Positions 12,001 through 25,351 of a stretch of DNA of 64,000 bases are shown here, in pieces. Numbering within the stretch: position 1 is the first letter of the stretch; every line of letters starts with the position of its first letter. The notes beneath the pieces were generated by a model. That model was not told where the DNA came from, did no database searches, and was given only the letters and a program-made list of their open reading frames with translations. This DNA is from Penelope pileata (lineage: Eukaryota; Chordata; Aves; Galliformes; Cracidae): the NCBI GenBank assembly GCA_013396635.1, contig WBMW01002272.1, positions 168,125 through 232,124 of the forward strand, in the 5' to 3' direction. Made by a program: the position numbers and the translations under genes.

Positions 12001-13690
12001 CTGGAGCACAAAGTGTGCTGTTATCCCTTTGATAACACTCACATTTTTTGCCATTTTTTTTTAAATGCTACATTGAAAAAGCTATTATTCTATGTAATCA
12101 CAGAAGAGAGCTGAACATGGCAAAGAGATGATCCCCTTGGTGTCCAAATTTTTACAGAAAAATTGCTATTATCTTCCTGTTAATAAATCTCTTTTTGGGT
12201 TCTTGAAAGAAAACTCTTTTACAAAAATCACGTATGGCATCACTGGCATTTTTTATCACACAGCAGCCTAAATCAATCTGCAGTTAATCTGCACTAACTT
12301 GCCATGAACCATCTATGGATTCCACCTGAACTGGAGTCATTATCAGGTCAGCACAGAGCTATTCAGAAATTCAGAAATTATGCACGTTACCTAAACCTAC
12401 AGTGCACGAGATAAAACACCTTGGTTACAGTTTTAACTCCCTGTTACTCCTCATTTTTCTCTCCTTTGCCCAGCCCACCTTCCCAAGGTGGGGAGAAATG
12501 TGATAGCGATATTAAGGGCTTTTCAAAGTATCCAAATAACTTTGAAAAATCAAAGCTAACCACAACTAGTAGTCAAGGATTCAGCACCCAAGTAGTTCAT
12601 GCTACAGACTCTTTGAAATGACCCTCCAACCCTTTCAAGCCACAAGGTCTGCATTGATTTAAGTTGTGCAGGATCAATCCTGTTAGGTTAAAGTATATGC
12701 CAAAAATCCATCAGAACCTAATAGGCAGGAGATTTGACAGCGAAACTTAATTCCCTGGACAAACATGGGAGTTTAGTTGACATGAATGAGAGTTATGCCT
12801 TGAGAGAGGGTTTTTCTGATAAACCTTCCAGTATGAGTAATCTACAGTTTCTGTGATTTTTGGTTCTAAGATACAATCATAGCCACATTTGCACCTTCCC
12901 TCAAACCTTCCTGTGTAATGCCAACATTTTGCTATTTCCTATACTGCCAAATTGCTTTTCACATACTAAGGTGGGTCTAAGTCAGGAAACTGTCCATCAG
13001 AAAGGCCTTGCAGAGTAAGAAGTAAGACCTCTCTTACTCTTAATAAAGGAAACTATAAAGTGATTTTTCAAACATGCCTTCATAAAAAATGTCTGAGAGC
13101 CAGAGAAAATATTTTAATGAAAACAACCGTGTTTGTGAAAACAAACCATTTTTAATGGCACACAGTGGCCAACAGCAACAGTGGCTGAGGCTGGCACAGT
13201 GCTGCAGAGCAGAAACCGCTTCTCTGCTAATGATTGCAAGCCTAGGATGAACACAAATGTGAGTGAGGAATTTGAGATTATAACCATGGAGCATTATTAG
13301 CTTTCATCCATCCCCCTCTGGCTTATTCATGGAATCTGGACAGATCCCAAAGGTATGGTTTCTTAGCTCTCATTAGGATTCGCAGAATGAGCCTTCCTTA
13401 CTTGGAAATACCCACTTGGCAGCAATTCTCTCTTCTCTCTTCTTTCAGTGGTTGTTTTGTTGTAATATTCAGGGTTCATATTGGGCCAGATCCTTCCTCG
13501 GGAGAAGAGCTGAACTAAACTGGCAACTTGTCTTCAACAGTGAAGGGAAAGTTGCTTATGTTCTTATTCCTTACAGCTGTACACATACACAACCTAAAAC
13601 CATCATTCATGAAATGCAGTTCATATTCAAACACCAAGGAAGATGTCCACCAGAACCACCTTTGTCACTGTCTGCCCTATCTCTCTTTGA

Positions 13691-13730
13691 TACATGTACT
13701 GCACCATGTACATGTACTGATACATGTACT
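13691..13730. repeat. Clustered TACATGTACT repeats
   Basis: TACATGTACT occurs three times, at 13691, 13709 and 13721, in direct orientation. Each copy contains the palindrome TACATGTA or GTACATGTAC in part, so the tract is both tandem and self-complementary. It looks like a short local expansion. Confidence 0.8.
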
Positions 13731-16200
13731 ACGTGTTTGCTTACAAACAAGGAGTCAGCGACCTGTGAAAATGTTCCTGATCCTTCAAATATGAGCTCTG
13801 TTTCCCCAGTCCCTAATTAAACAGAGAGATCATTTAGGTAATGATCCATCTACACAAGGCTTTTATTTGGAACACAAATGTGTGTCACTTTCTGTTCACA
13901 GCACCCATCATATCAGCATGAAAGCACATTCATGTGGATGAGCTGGCAAAGAAGCAGTCTTTTAAGTCCAAAGCTCAGTTCCCGTGAACTGGCCAGATAG
14001 AGGCATTCACTTATGAATTTGAGACACTCAGTCTCCTCACTCAAAAGCTCAGCTAGAGCTCAGCCAGGGTTGACTTGAATGAACAACATAGCATTCAAAA
14101 ATAATTGTTTTGTCTGCTAGAAAAACAGACCCACTGAAGTCAGGAATGCTCTCTGTTTTGAAGAATGGAAATCAGTAATGTGCCAGATGACAACCTCCTT
14201 TTGGTCAGACACTGGCTTGTTGCGTTTTAGTGTTCCAAGCATTTAAGGGCTTTCAAGACTTTAAAGTAATTCCTAATTTTTCTGACTATTCACTTTTGGC
14301 TTACTGAATTTTTCAACATCAGTGGGAGGTTTGATGATTATACTTACAAAAATTACAAGGTGATTTTAACAGCAGCACTTTCACCATTCATCCTTCTCTA
14401 ATTTCTAGCACCAATTCAGCCATTATCGATTTCTTTTCTTCAGTTAGACTAATTAAAGAAGTATCTTCGGTCCCATAGTGTGTTCATAATAGCAACTTCT
14501 TTGCCTAAAGCAATGCGAACAGAGAAAAAAAAGCAGATCGGTCAACTGACGTTAGTGACATGAACTCTGATCTTTAAAGATTCATACATGAGGTTTTCAT
14601 GATTTTTTATGTACCAACTTTTTCTGTTTCCTCTTGATTTCAAATGAATTGGTTACAAAAAGTTTGAGCTTTTGTTAGTGTATGGTGGTCTATTATATAG
14701 ACAAGAGACATGCAAACCAAAAAACTGATGTTAATGGGAGATGCAGTTTAGCATTGACTACAACCAAGGTTTAGAGATCCGCACCACGCATATCTTACAA
14801 AACAGGCAAAGCTTTCCAAATGCTTAACAAGAAATATATAAAATAAAGCAGCACTATGTCATAATTCAGTAATACTTTGTTCCTCATAAAACCAATAAAA
14901 AAGCAGCCAGTCAGCATTTTTAAGAAACATATAATTAGGATTTCTTCTCAGTAACATTCAGCTCAATTCTGAAAAATAAAAATGAATTATATAAACTGGA
15001 GTTGAAAGAATGTAATTACTATTAATTGTAGGATATTCCACTTTTCTGGTGGCAAGAATTAAGAACTGGAAATTTTCTATGTCTCAGTGGAAAGTCTGAT
15101 ACTAAACAGCTATCATTAGGGGGTACCAAGAAAACCACTTGTTCTCAACATACTTTCAATTTATAAACCAGGAAGTCAGAATGTTGCCACAGAAAAAAGA
15201 AGAGGAAATAAAGGAATTTCATATAAACCACTAAAGGTTTTTGGTCAAACCTCAGTTATTTTCAAAATTTTCACAGGGTGGTAGCGGTTCTGTTTCAAAT
15301 CAGGGAGATGTCCAAACTACACACATCAGATTGGGATCTGACTTTGTCAGAACACATGGATGCAGCAATCCCTGGCTGATTTGGTTTATTATAGAAACAG
15401 AAGGCATGCACATACATTTAACGTGAGTGTAATCAAGGAACACAGGTGTTTGTTTTGGTGTTTAATCAAGCACTCTTTTCCTATACAACTACGAATTCAT
15501 CTGTTTCAAAATCACTGACTGGGCAAAGGCTGGCTTGCCCAGCTATCATTTCTTCTTTCCTAGGAAACTTAGATTTTATGCAACTTATCTACAATCAGCT
15601 AGTTTCCAGTGTTGAAACAATACTGTTCTCACAAAAAATAAAAAAGTCCACTATGCTGACTAGCTAGGCTACTGCTGAATTCATTCATCAATCTATCTAA
15701 CAAGACCCAACTGTGCTGCCAATGAAATCCGTGGTAGAACTGTCAGTGACAGCATTTGCCATCAGGAACATACTGTACATAGAGCAAAGATGCCTTAGAA
15801 TCATTAGGAGCTTCATACATGTATATTTATATAATTCATAGCACTAATTTTTTAGCAGGGGTAGATGTAAGTATTGCCACAACCAAAACCACATTAAATC
15901 GATAACAAAGACGAAAGCATTAACACAGAATTACTTCAGAAACTAATGCTTGTGGAATTCTCACAAGCAGGTTGTGACCTGTTCAAATACACACTAGTAC
16001 ATGTAAAACAACAGTGTTGTAGGGTGGAATATTCTGAATTTAGGCTGTCTTAGGTTTTGGCCAAATCAACCACATAGTTCTGTTTTGGTCCCCTGATTGG
16101 ATAAGCATGCAAAAGCCTTGCCTGTAAATCCTGTATGTCTAGTATCAATCTTTAAAACCTTCTTGTTTGCTGTTCCAGATCATTTGCAAAATGAATTCTG

Positions 16201-16225
16201 TTTTTTTGTTTGTTTGTTTGTTTTT
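16201..16225. repeat. (TTTG)n microsatellite
   Basis: A T run is followed by about four TTTG units and a T run. No associated element body is seen. Confidence 0.9.
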
Positions 16226-16546
16226 ATGGAGTGGACGAAGGGGGAGGGATCTGGTTGGTTTTTTTTAACAGACGTTTTTAAAAGTTAACTACTGTAATCT
16301 ATTATTTGCTCTTATCTAACTACATGGTGCATGACAGGAGAAAGATGGAGGTCCTCCAGAACTGCCATTCTTAATTGCTTCACCAGTTCTGGAATCCACA
16401 ATAAAATCCCTGTAAAGAATCTTTCTAATGCAGTTCACAAGTCCACCTCCAAAGTTTGTCAGATGGTATGGCTCAAACAGCTAATTAGAGCTTTTACCCT
16501 TTATAGCTTCCTATGCCCTTTAGTTAGCTGATCCCTAACGTGTTTT

Positions 16547-16957
16547 CATATCATATCATACAATGGCTTAGATTGGAAGGGACCTTAAAGATCATCTAGT
16601 TCCAACCCCCTGCTTTGGGCAGGGTTGCCAGCCACCAGATCAGGCTGCCCAGGGCCCCATCCAACCTTGCCTAGAACATCTCCAGGGATGGGGCACCCAC
16701 AGCTTCTCTGGACAGCCTGTTCCTGTGCCTCAGCACCCTATGAGCAAGGAACTTCCAAATAACATCTAACCTAAATTTCACCTCTTCTAGTTTAAAGCCA
16801 TTCCACCTTGCCCTATCAATATAAGACCATGTAAAAATCTGGTGTCCCTCTGTTTGTAAGCTCCTCTCAAGTACTGGAAGGATGCAGTGAGGTCTCCCTG
16901 GAGCCTTCTCCAAGCCCAGACTCCTCAACCTTTCTTCATAAAGAGGTGCTCCAGTCC
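16547..16957 (-). mobile_element. CR1 LINE, 5'-truncated (copy A)
   Basis: CR1 is the dominant avian non-LTR retrotransposon. Read on the minus strand, this copy contains the last part of ORF2 and the 3' UTR, with the very typical GATGATCTTTAAGGTCCC motif. It ends at the left in degenerate copies of the 8-bp terminal repeat (ATCATATCATA on the plus strand, 16548-16560). It starts abruptly near 16957 inside ORF2, about 410 bp from the 3' end against about 4.5 kb for a full element. That is the usual 5' truncation. A small deletion lies near the GLEKAPG codons. The copy is moderately diverged and inactive. Confidence 0.95.
16671..16957 (-). pseudogene. CR1 ORF2 C-terminal remnant (copy A)
   Basis: The minus-strand frame contains GAPLYEERLRSLGLEK, then a diverged central part, then RARWNGFKLEEVKFRLDVIW and RLSREAVGAPSLEMF. 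This is the order of the C-terminal tail found downstream of the reverse transcriptase domain in CR1 ORF2. The reverse transcriptase and endonuclease domains are absent through 5' truncation. The codons from about 16958 to the methionine at 16988 lie outside the CR1 homology. The fragment is not a functional protein. Confidence 0.85.
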
Positions 16958-19900
16958 TTTTTTTTCCCATGTGAATTCTCTCCCACATACATGATTCTAA
17001 TTAGCATTTTGTTGGGTTTGTCACCTTCTTTACCTTTCTTAGACCATTTGGTTTCTCTTGGCATTTTGATCACATACTCAAAATACTATGCAGGCAAGAA
17101 CTACAACATTTGCACACTGTACTTTGTCCAAAAACTAGCATATTTAGAAATACAGTCTTTAAAAAAATTTTTTGAAAAAGAAATATAGCTCCAAAAATGG
17201 ATTTCATGAAACTTCTTATTTTCATATTTATTTTTTTAGAATATGGAAGTTTCTACCAGAATCATACAAATGTGGAAAAACAATTAAAAACGTGAGCACA
17301 ATTTTGTAGTCAGGTTTAGTTTTTGCTCTTCATTGTCAATATGAAATAGATTACAATTGAATCTCCTTTTTCAAAATAGTTAAAGATAAGCAAGGCCTGT
17401 GTCTCAGTGTAACAGTTTCCAGAACCTCACAAAATCAGAGTTAAAAATCCAGCAGTTAACTTTGCATCATTTCTTCAGACAAATGAGATTAAGCTGCTAT
17501 TGAAACATTCACTGATCTTTATTTGCTAGACAAGGACAGACTTTTATGACAACTGACTTCACTTATGCAGATTACTGACAAAGGATGTTAAAAGGTCATT
17601 CTGAACGGTGCCCCTGCAGGCCACTTGGCCTTGAGCGGTCCTGTCCACAAGTCATTTGCTGCAGTCCACTGCTTTTAGGTAGACATGAAAAGAGTTCTGT
17701 GCAAAGGAAGTATTGAGACATCTCAGCATGATCTTGCCTTACCTTTTTTTCAGAGATTCTGGACAGATCTCTTCTTTGTGGCAAAGGTCAAATGGGAAAC
17801 ATCTTGAAAAGAGCTACTGAAGCAACAAGGGAATGTGAATCTTTCTGCTCTTCTGCTCTCAGTCATGAAGCTACTGTACCTTATGAGCAAATTCATGGTT
17901 CTTTTTTCCTTTGAGACTATTTATTAAGAAATAAGCTTTTGAAAGCCCTCTTTATTTTCAGTTTGAATCATGTCACTAACAGGCAGGGGGGAGGTGGAAG
18001 CACACAATGTTTTCACTGGAGTCACCTTTGTTAGTCTCATAAAGTTGAGGGGAATGATCTGCATTTATAAGAGCTGAAATATCAGTCTATGAAACATAAT
18101 CACAGAGAACGTACTGGTATTTGAAAATGACAGTTGTACTGAAAAATATCTTCTGGAGTTACATTATATTACAGAAAACTGACACCTCAAGGGGCTTGAT
18201 CGTTTGTGAAGTTTATAGTACTGTATTTCTATTCTCTTTTAGCATCCAAGACAAACAGAAAGAGAGGCTAATCGTTCCAGGTCTGCCCAGCATTACAAGT
18301 TTTATTAGAACATTACATTATTTTTCACAGTTTAAGATCTTACTGATTATTTTGATACACCCTCATATCAATTCAGTTTCAGAACGGTCAGTTGTTTTTC
18401 TATTACAACTGATACAACTCTGTTCTCAATTTTAGAAGTCCCCTGACCCTTACCGAGATAAGTAATAATATGTCACACCCAAAGCAATACCACATGCTGT
18501 AACTATAGGAAGCATGTTGTTATTGAAGATATCCAAAAATAGGTCTGCTATGAAAACAAGCAAACAGACAGCATTTCCATCTCCAGCCTGCCTGAAATGT
18601 TAAAGGTAAGAAGTATTGTTGAACACTTCTCTAAGCACAAGAGAACTGTCGTGCTGACCACGTGCATGAGATTAAGGACTTTTTGTAGTACATAGTAGAG
18701 GGCCATGCTCACAGTCTAGCCAGATGATGGCCGGTGAATGGACTTCTAGGTGAAAAAAACTCTAACCTGCTATGGCCAAGAGCTACATGTTTGGTTATCA
18801 TCTGGAGCCTAATTTAAGGTTTAAATGGAACCAGCAGAACTCTGTTGTGCCAAGTAATTAAGATATTTAGAAACATATATTAAAGGAAAAGATTTCTTTT
18901 GAAATCACATTTCTGTATCTTTCAAACAAAATCTAAGTATCTCGTGAAGAAGAGGTAGTCATTTGAAAAATCACGGATAGACCTTTTTTAAATTTATATA
19001 ACGGTAAAATTAATTACACAGGGGTAGTTATGATTTCCACTTTGTAATGCAAAAAGAACAGACAAATGTAAGAGTTCTTAGAAATTCAGTATTTCTAGAA
19101 ATATTTCAAGAAAATGCTCTCATCTCAAGAATCAAGCTGAAAAATCACCATCTTCTTTTAAGAATCTGTATGTGCAAATAATTCAAATTCTATTTTCAAT
19201 GTAAAATCCAAACCATGCTTGTTCAGCATAATATGGCTATAATGTTTTCCAACAGAAGCCTACAGAACTCATGAAACATTTGTCTTACAGTCCCTAGGTG
19301 AACACATTATCATTTACTTCTTGTCACTCAACATTGAGCATGGTAGGTAACAACCTATGACAGAATTGAATATAATGGCTTCTCCAGTCAATACTAGAAA
19401 GATTGAGATTTTCCTAATGGGATCTGAGTAGCCAAATCCCTTGGGCAGTACAGAAGATCATATCAGCCTTACAATTCAGCCAAGCAAAAAATTATGTCAA
19501 CATCATTTTAATATTGGAATGTCGTCTTTGCCTTCACTACCTTAAAATGGAAATTCTCATACAAAAAATGTATCCTTAATGGAATGCTTCTGAGAAAAAT
19601 GTCCACTCCCCAAGAAGTCTTTTTTTTAAAAAAGAAATGTCTCTTCCACTCACCTAACATTCCAATATCTTGCATATTTGCCTTATATTTCTGTTTTGTA
19701 AACAAAGGAGAAGGGAAAGAAATAAAACAACAACAATAAAGAGATGAAAAATTATTTTGATTTTTAGTCTCTGTCTTTTTGAATCACTTATCACTTTGAA
19801 TCACCCAGAAAAGGCTTAAAATGTGAAGAGTACTGGAGCTGGAGACTTTGACAGAGAGCTGATTAGAGAAGAGGTTTACTGGCTGCCTCACCACCTCCAT

Positions 19901-20948
19901 CACACCACTTCTAGGAGCATGAAGAAGCGTTAAATAACTAGGATGTTTTTGCAAGGCAGAGGAAATCTGACAGCTTCACTTTTGTCTCAGATGTTCTCAT
20001 CAATGTCCACCTAACACAAGGTAGCACAAAAAATACTCTCTCCATAAGTCTCTTTTTATGAGGAAGAGAACACAGTTCTTCTGATGCAATGTTCAGTCAG
20101 CCTGAGGCTGCAGTCAGGTAGCACTTCTAATAATGCAATTACCTACAAAAAGATTGCAGATCTAAGCACAGACAACAGGCACTTGGGAGTAACCAAGCAT
20201 CCTCTTTGCCTCTTTGATCTAGCCCTTAAAAATAAGCAGGTGGTGATAGGATGGTCTCACCTATTGTTGCCTTTCCGTATAAAACAATCAGTCACTTTAA
20301 CAGAATTCAATCTGATAAACCAACTTCTATCCTAATTTTTTCTGGTTCAATTAACTTGTAGTAACTAAAACTATCAAGGCAGATTAAAACCAGTGAGGAA
20401 TGATCTTTCACGTACATTAACTTCTGATTCTTGGAAATGAACCATAATTATTGAAAATAGCTCTCCAGCATCCAAATGCTTATAGAAGGCAAATATCTAT
20501 GAAGAGATTTTTAAACTACCAGGGGCACAGAACAAGAAATATGAATCATTTTATGTGAATTTAAATGCCACTCTACACCATATAGCTTTCTTTGATTTGA
20601 GATACATGTAACATCTTACTTTTGGCATTTAATAATGCATAGATGTAGTGGCAGCTGTGACACTTGCAATTTTTAAACGATTCATACAAGTTACTGTAAA
20701 AGTAAACATTATCACTCAAATTTTTACACATCAGTATTTCCTTTTCACATATAATATAGATACAATAGTATTTATATTCTATAATGAATAAATGCATGCT
20801 ATAGTAATATATACACATACATCTAAGTATTGTTTTTGAGACATCCTTGAGTCTGGAAAAATATAAGCAACTAATTGGCGAAGTGGTGTCTTCCTGTAAG
20901 AGCCTGAAGTGGACAAGTAGTGCTCACAATGGAAAAGAAGAAAGCCTT
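16958..20948. other. Unassigned AT-rich stretch
   Basis: No gene or recognised repeat is seen. Short A/T inverted runs occur (for example near 17160-17180 and 19620-19636). A FOX-like word TTTTGTAAACAAAGGA is at 19694-19709. All open frames are short and without motifs. Confidence 0.5.
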
Positions 20949-21090
20949 GTTATCATCACTTTATGATCTGGAACTGAGGCACCGAAGGAGTAAAAAAAAG
21001 TTTCCCACAATGCCACAAGGAGCCTCTGACAGAGCTAAGAACCCAACCATATCTCTCAAATTGTAGCCTTGCACTCAAACCACATGACCA
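20949..21090 (-). repeat. MIR-like SINE fragment, antisense
   Basis: The plus strand reads like the reverse complement of a MIR. It has TATCATCACTTTATGATCTG and GAACTGAGGCACCGAAGGAG, then CCACAAGGAGCCTCTGACAG with AGCTAAGAACCCAACC, and finally GCACTCAAACCACATGACC. The order matches the reverse MIR consensus from the lower 3' section to the tRNA-derived part. It is diverged and ancient. Boundaries are approximate. Confidence 0.72.
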
Positions 21091-21353
21091 ACAAAGCCTG
21101 TAAAACATTAAAGCTTTATTAGGAAACTATGCTGTGACTTGACATAAAAAGTTGCTAATATAATAATTGAGTTTATTTTGCGTGTGTCTTCTAAATTGTT
21201 GAACACAGCTAAACTGTTCACGGAGTGGGTGACCATGCCAATAAACAGAACACGCAAGTGTCTTTCAGGCACGTCTTCTTAAATCACAGGTTTTCTTTCT
21301 TTAGTCAGTGACCTTCCTGAAGGTAACTTGATGCTGATGTGTTATTGTTGACA

Positions 21354-21381
21354 AGAGAGAGAGAAAGAGACAGAGAGAGAA
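21354..21381. repeat. (GA)n microsatellite
   Basis: GA-rich tract with interruptions, about 28 bp. Confidence 0.9.
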
Positions 21382-21824
21382 CAAAATAGATTCTGGATTG
21401 ATGTTAAAATAATCTGCTTGAAGAGTGAATAACACGGGAAAAAAAAAAGACTATTTCTTAGCAACCTAAAGGAGCTTTGCCCCTGGATTAAAAAAAAATA
21501 GAAATTAAAAAAGGATTCTAGAAGACAGAAGTACTTCACAGCTGTCAGCTCTGCCATAGTACGGGTTAGAACACGAATGGACACATTCGTGGCTAACTTA
21601 ATGGCAAAAATAAATGCAGCTGCTAAAACACTACATGGCTATACTTTGGGTATGTTACACTTGAACTATATTTCTGAAATGCTATTCCAAACCATGGCGT
21701 GTCTTATGGACATTGTACAGAACAGTCTCTGATAAAAACATCACAGGAAAAGTGACAAGTTGCATTAAAAGATGAAGATAAGTAAATGGAACCAGCCACC
21801 TCCTTCTCTTCCCTGTTACTTATG

Positions 21825-21853
21825 CACACATACACACACACAGACACACACAA
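21825..21853. repeat. (CA)n microsatellite
   Basis: CA dinucleotide tract with T and G interruptions, about 29 bp. Confidence 0.9.
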
Positions 21854-24084
21854 AACAAAGCAAATACAACAGAAAAAAACTCCTTTTCTTCAGAAATTGC
21901 AATACTAAAAAAAAAAAAATTTGAACGGTAGTTCAGGCACAACATAACAAGATATAAGGCTCTCCAAAGAACTTTCCTAGAGCAATATCATCTTTAAGAG
22001 CACAACAACATAATACATAACAGACAGGAGGGTATTTGGGCCACTAAACTAAGCAGAAGGCTGTCATCTTCCACCTACACTGCACTCTCCTACAATTGAC
22101 TCTTGTCTATTTTCAATTCCCTGAAACGAAACCAAAGTGACACTAGAGTAAATGCCAGGGCCAGAGGCAGATGCCACATCACAGTGCTGTGTGGTGCCTA
22201 ACACGAGAGAGAGGAGCAGGGTCTGAGCAGAAGTCTTGGGTCTAAGAAAGGTCATTCCCAGCCCCCAAGAATCAAGCAAACCTCTCCACTAACAGGGGTA
22301 CAGTCAGACACAAACATTCTGGGCAGCGCATCTCAGAGAGGAGCACCAAGTGTGGCTACTGGGGCAGAGGATGCTGCAGAAACGACACAAGCAGGCATGG
22401 CAGAAGCAGGCAAACTTAACAAAATACACAGTCCATCAATGTAGAGGAACTCCACGTCTGTTAAACTGTGTGGCCTCCACACATGCAAACTACAGCCAAG
22501 TCACATCTCAGGAATGCCCCTTCCTAGCTTTCTCCTGACAAATCAGCCAGCTTGCTCCTCTGGCTACTCTCAGCTTTGGCTTCATACACCTTGAATCCTC
22601 CTACAGAGACTTTACAACAGAGCACAATTTTCTTATCAGAAAATGGAAAGAAGAAAATTAGAGGAAGCTTTAAACAGCCAACTCCTTTTTCATTTTATTG
22701 CTGTGCTGGTAAAATGTGTTACAATGCCTTGTTTATGTGCTAGTATGAAAAAAATAAAGTCTGAACAACAGAAGTACAGGAGAAGGAAAAACAGAAACTA
22801 TATGCTGGAAAAACATACAAGTATAATATTTGGCATCCTATAATCATCCTCCATAGTCTCAGGTCTCACTTGATTTGCCATGTCAGTGTAAGATGGTTGT
22901 CACCTACAAGCACCACAGTGGTCTTCTTTTTATAGCTATCTCAATCCTTCAGGTTGTAGCTCTTCTCAGCCAAAATAGCTTCTTTCACAGCACACCACAA
23001 CAGAGATCAACTCCTCCCACATGCATCACTACCATTCCCAGCTATGTTTATGTTCACTTCAACTTACGTAAAGACTTGCTGGAACACGAGATAGTTTTTT
23101 TTTTTTTTTAAAGTGTTTTTGTCATGTCTGCCTGACAGTATACAAATAAGGTAATTTATTAGGACCACAGTTTTTTTAAATGGACCACAGTTTTCCCTGC
23201 CCTTTCATGCAGGTGTTGAAGACGGTTCAACTTCTCTTCCACATTCTCACACAAGAACCACAGTCCTTTAAGTTGCCCCCAAATTCTGCTTGTGGAGAGC
23301 ATAAAGTGAAATACAGTGCAGTTAAATTAATGAATATCTTTTAAAATATATATTATTACAAATAACATATATAAATTTAACAAATATTTTAGCAGTTATT
23401 TTTAAGCATTCGATGCCCCAGCAAAGCCTCCTGTTTTGCACATGGGGGCCCTGCAGGGGGTGTAGGCTTAATTCTGTCCCTTGGTTTTAGTACTTAACTG
23501 AAAGACTTGACAGCCTGAGATCACTGTGAAACAATTTTGGACAATTTAAACAGAACTTGTTACAGTACTAGATACATTTCTGAAGGGCCCAAAGGTGGCA
23601 TCCATAAATCATTACAGCATGCAATGCTTTGTAGGTGGCTGAAGAGCCACTAAGGCATTACAATAAGCAGGAAAGAAACAAGTTTGTTTTTGTAATTCAG
23701 GCTCAGCAAATAATTAAGCAGAATTAGGAAAAGTTATATCTGTTTGGAAAACGTATCTCAATCTTCTCTCTTTTTCAAAAATTGGCTTAAAATACATACA
23801 GATATTTTCCAATTCACAGATACAATATACACTTATATCCAATGCTTTCTTATGAATAAATAAAATTCCTGGAACACCAGTGTGCAGTGCTGGAGAATGC
23901 ATACAGCACACTGTAGTCAAAGCATAATGCAGGTCTTTGCTGATAATGGCCCTTAATTTTTTAACCATAATTAAGACATTTAATAAAACCTCTTGCAATT
24001 TCCTTTAACAACAACAATCACTTAATGGAAAAAATTATGAAATGCGTCATAAAATGGTTTGATGGATTTAACAAATTAAGTTTT

Positions 24085-24098
24085 GTTTGCATGCAAAC
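24085..24098. repeat. 14-bp palindrome with octamer-like halves
   Basis: GTTTGCATGCAAAC is a perfect palindrome. Each half resembles the POU octamer ATGCAAAT with one mismatch. Function is inference only. Confidence 0.7.
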
Positions 24099-25122
24099 TG
24101 ACTCCAGTAGCAGAAATGTGATTTGATGTTGTTATAACTCCAGCCTGCTCTAAGTCTCTCCAAATCTTTCTCCTCTTCGTTCATAAAAGCGACAAGTTAT
24201 GTCACTTTCCTGCTTACCATTCTTTTCCAGATAAGCTCTAGTCCTAGCACAAAATTTTATGATAGCTTGCTTTTAGTATTTTTCCAAAATGGAAGTTAAC
24301 TGTTTATTCTTACCACTCTAATTTTTGCCTCACACATTCAGTTGATAAATTACTATACTTTGACTCTCTGACTTCCTCATTTTTTTCTCCAGTCTCTTGT
24401 GATTAAACTTCTCAAAAGTCTTTTGAAATGTAAACAAGTTATACAGCTGCGCTGCTTTCCTTAATCGCTGGTGTATGGATTTATTCCAAATACACTAATA
24501 AATAGTGCAACGTGATTTCCTTTAGTAGAATCTGTGATGATTAAACATCATTACAACAAAGACTTTTAGCTCATCAATTCCCACAATTTAACTGTGTTGA
24601 ACTCACATTTTACATCAAACTTAAGGAAACCTTTCTGATAAATGTTCATATACATAGCAACTCATAAACAGGGTGGGTTTTGACTGTATAGGAGATGTAC
24701 AAAACTAGATTTAATTTTTAATGTAACTGCATGTGATATAAAACTCACTACAGAGTAATGAAAAAATCTAAACGTAATTTCTGCTAACTCTCGCACATAC
24801 AGAAACATGGGTATCTGCATGTATATGTAGAAGTATACCACATTTTTTCAGCCATGATTCCTCTTGCAATAAGAATTTATTAAAGGCAAATGCATGCTCT
24901 CTGAATGACCATCAGTTTTTAACCAATGCCATAAACAACTGTTTCATCTTCAGTAGAAGAACAGAAAGCTACTGTTGGCAGTTGTTCTTAATTCTAGATA
25001 AATGAAGACCTAGTGTCCTAAAATGAAAAGATTTTTCTTCTTCGTCCTTTGATTACAGGGTAAACTACATTACCTCCATGTTTGCATCTTCTCTCCCAGG
25101 CTGTATCAAGTGTGTACTGAAA

Positions 25123-25143
25123 CAGATCTCTGACAGAGATCTG
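25123..25143. repeat. Perfect inverted repeat, 10-bp arms
   Basis: CAGATCTCTG is followed by one A and then CAGAGATCTG, its exact reverse complement. Arms this long with a one-base spacer are unusual by chance. Confidence 0.85.
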
Positions 25144-25333
25144 GACCCTCAGCCTTCAAGACTGAATTATTAGTCAACTATTACTACTTTTGTGGAAGGA
25201 GAGGCATTTTGCTATTTGACATCTGGCAGTCATTTAAAGCAGCAGCAACTCCTCATCCATACCAGCATACATATCTGATTTGCTTTCAGTATATTCTTGA
25301 TCCAAATGCTACCCTCATACTTTCCTTGGCCAC

Positions 25334-25351
25334 AAAAAAAAAAAAAAAAAA
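25334..25351. repeat. Poly-A run of 18
   Basis: Uninterrupted A run followed by GAAGAAG. The sequence upstream does not resemble any retroelement or processed gene that I recognise. Confidence 0.9.

Larger units (their letters stand above)
12001..16546. other. Unassigned stretch
   Basis: No gene is seen. The frame of 134 codons at 13416-13820 (plus) contains a Cys/Thr-rich stretch that comes directly from the TACATGTACT repeats, so it is not credible as a protein. The rest is AT-rich unique-looking DNA with a TTTG microsatellite at its right end. Confidence 0.5.

Noticed and set aside
13416..13820. 134-codon plus-strand frame with repeated Cys-Thr
   Set aside because: The Cys-Thr repeats are the translation of the TACATGTACT DNA repeats. 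There is no domain.
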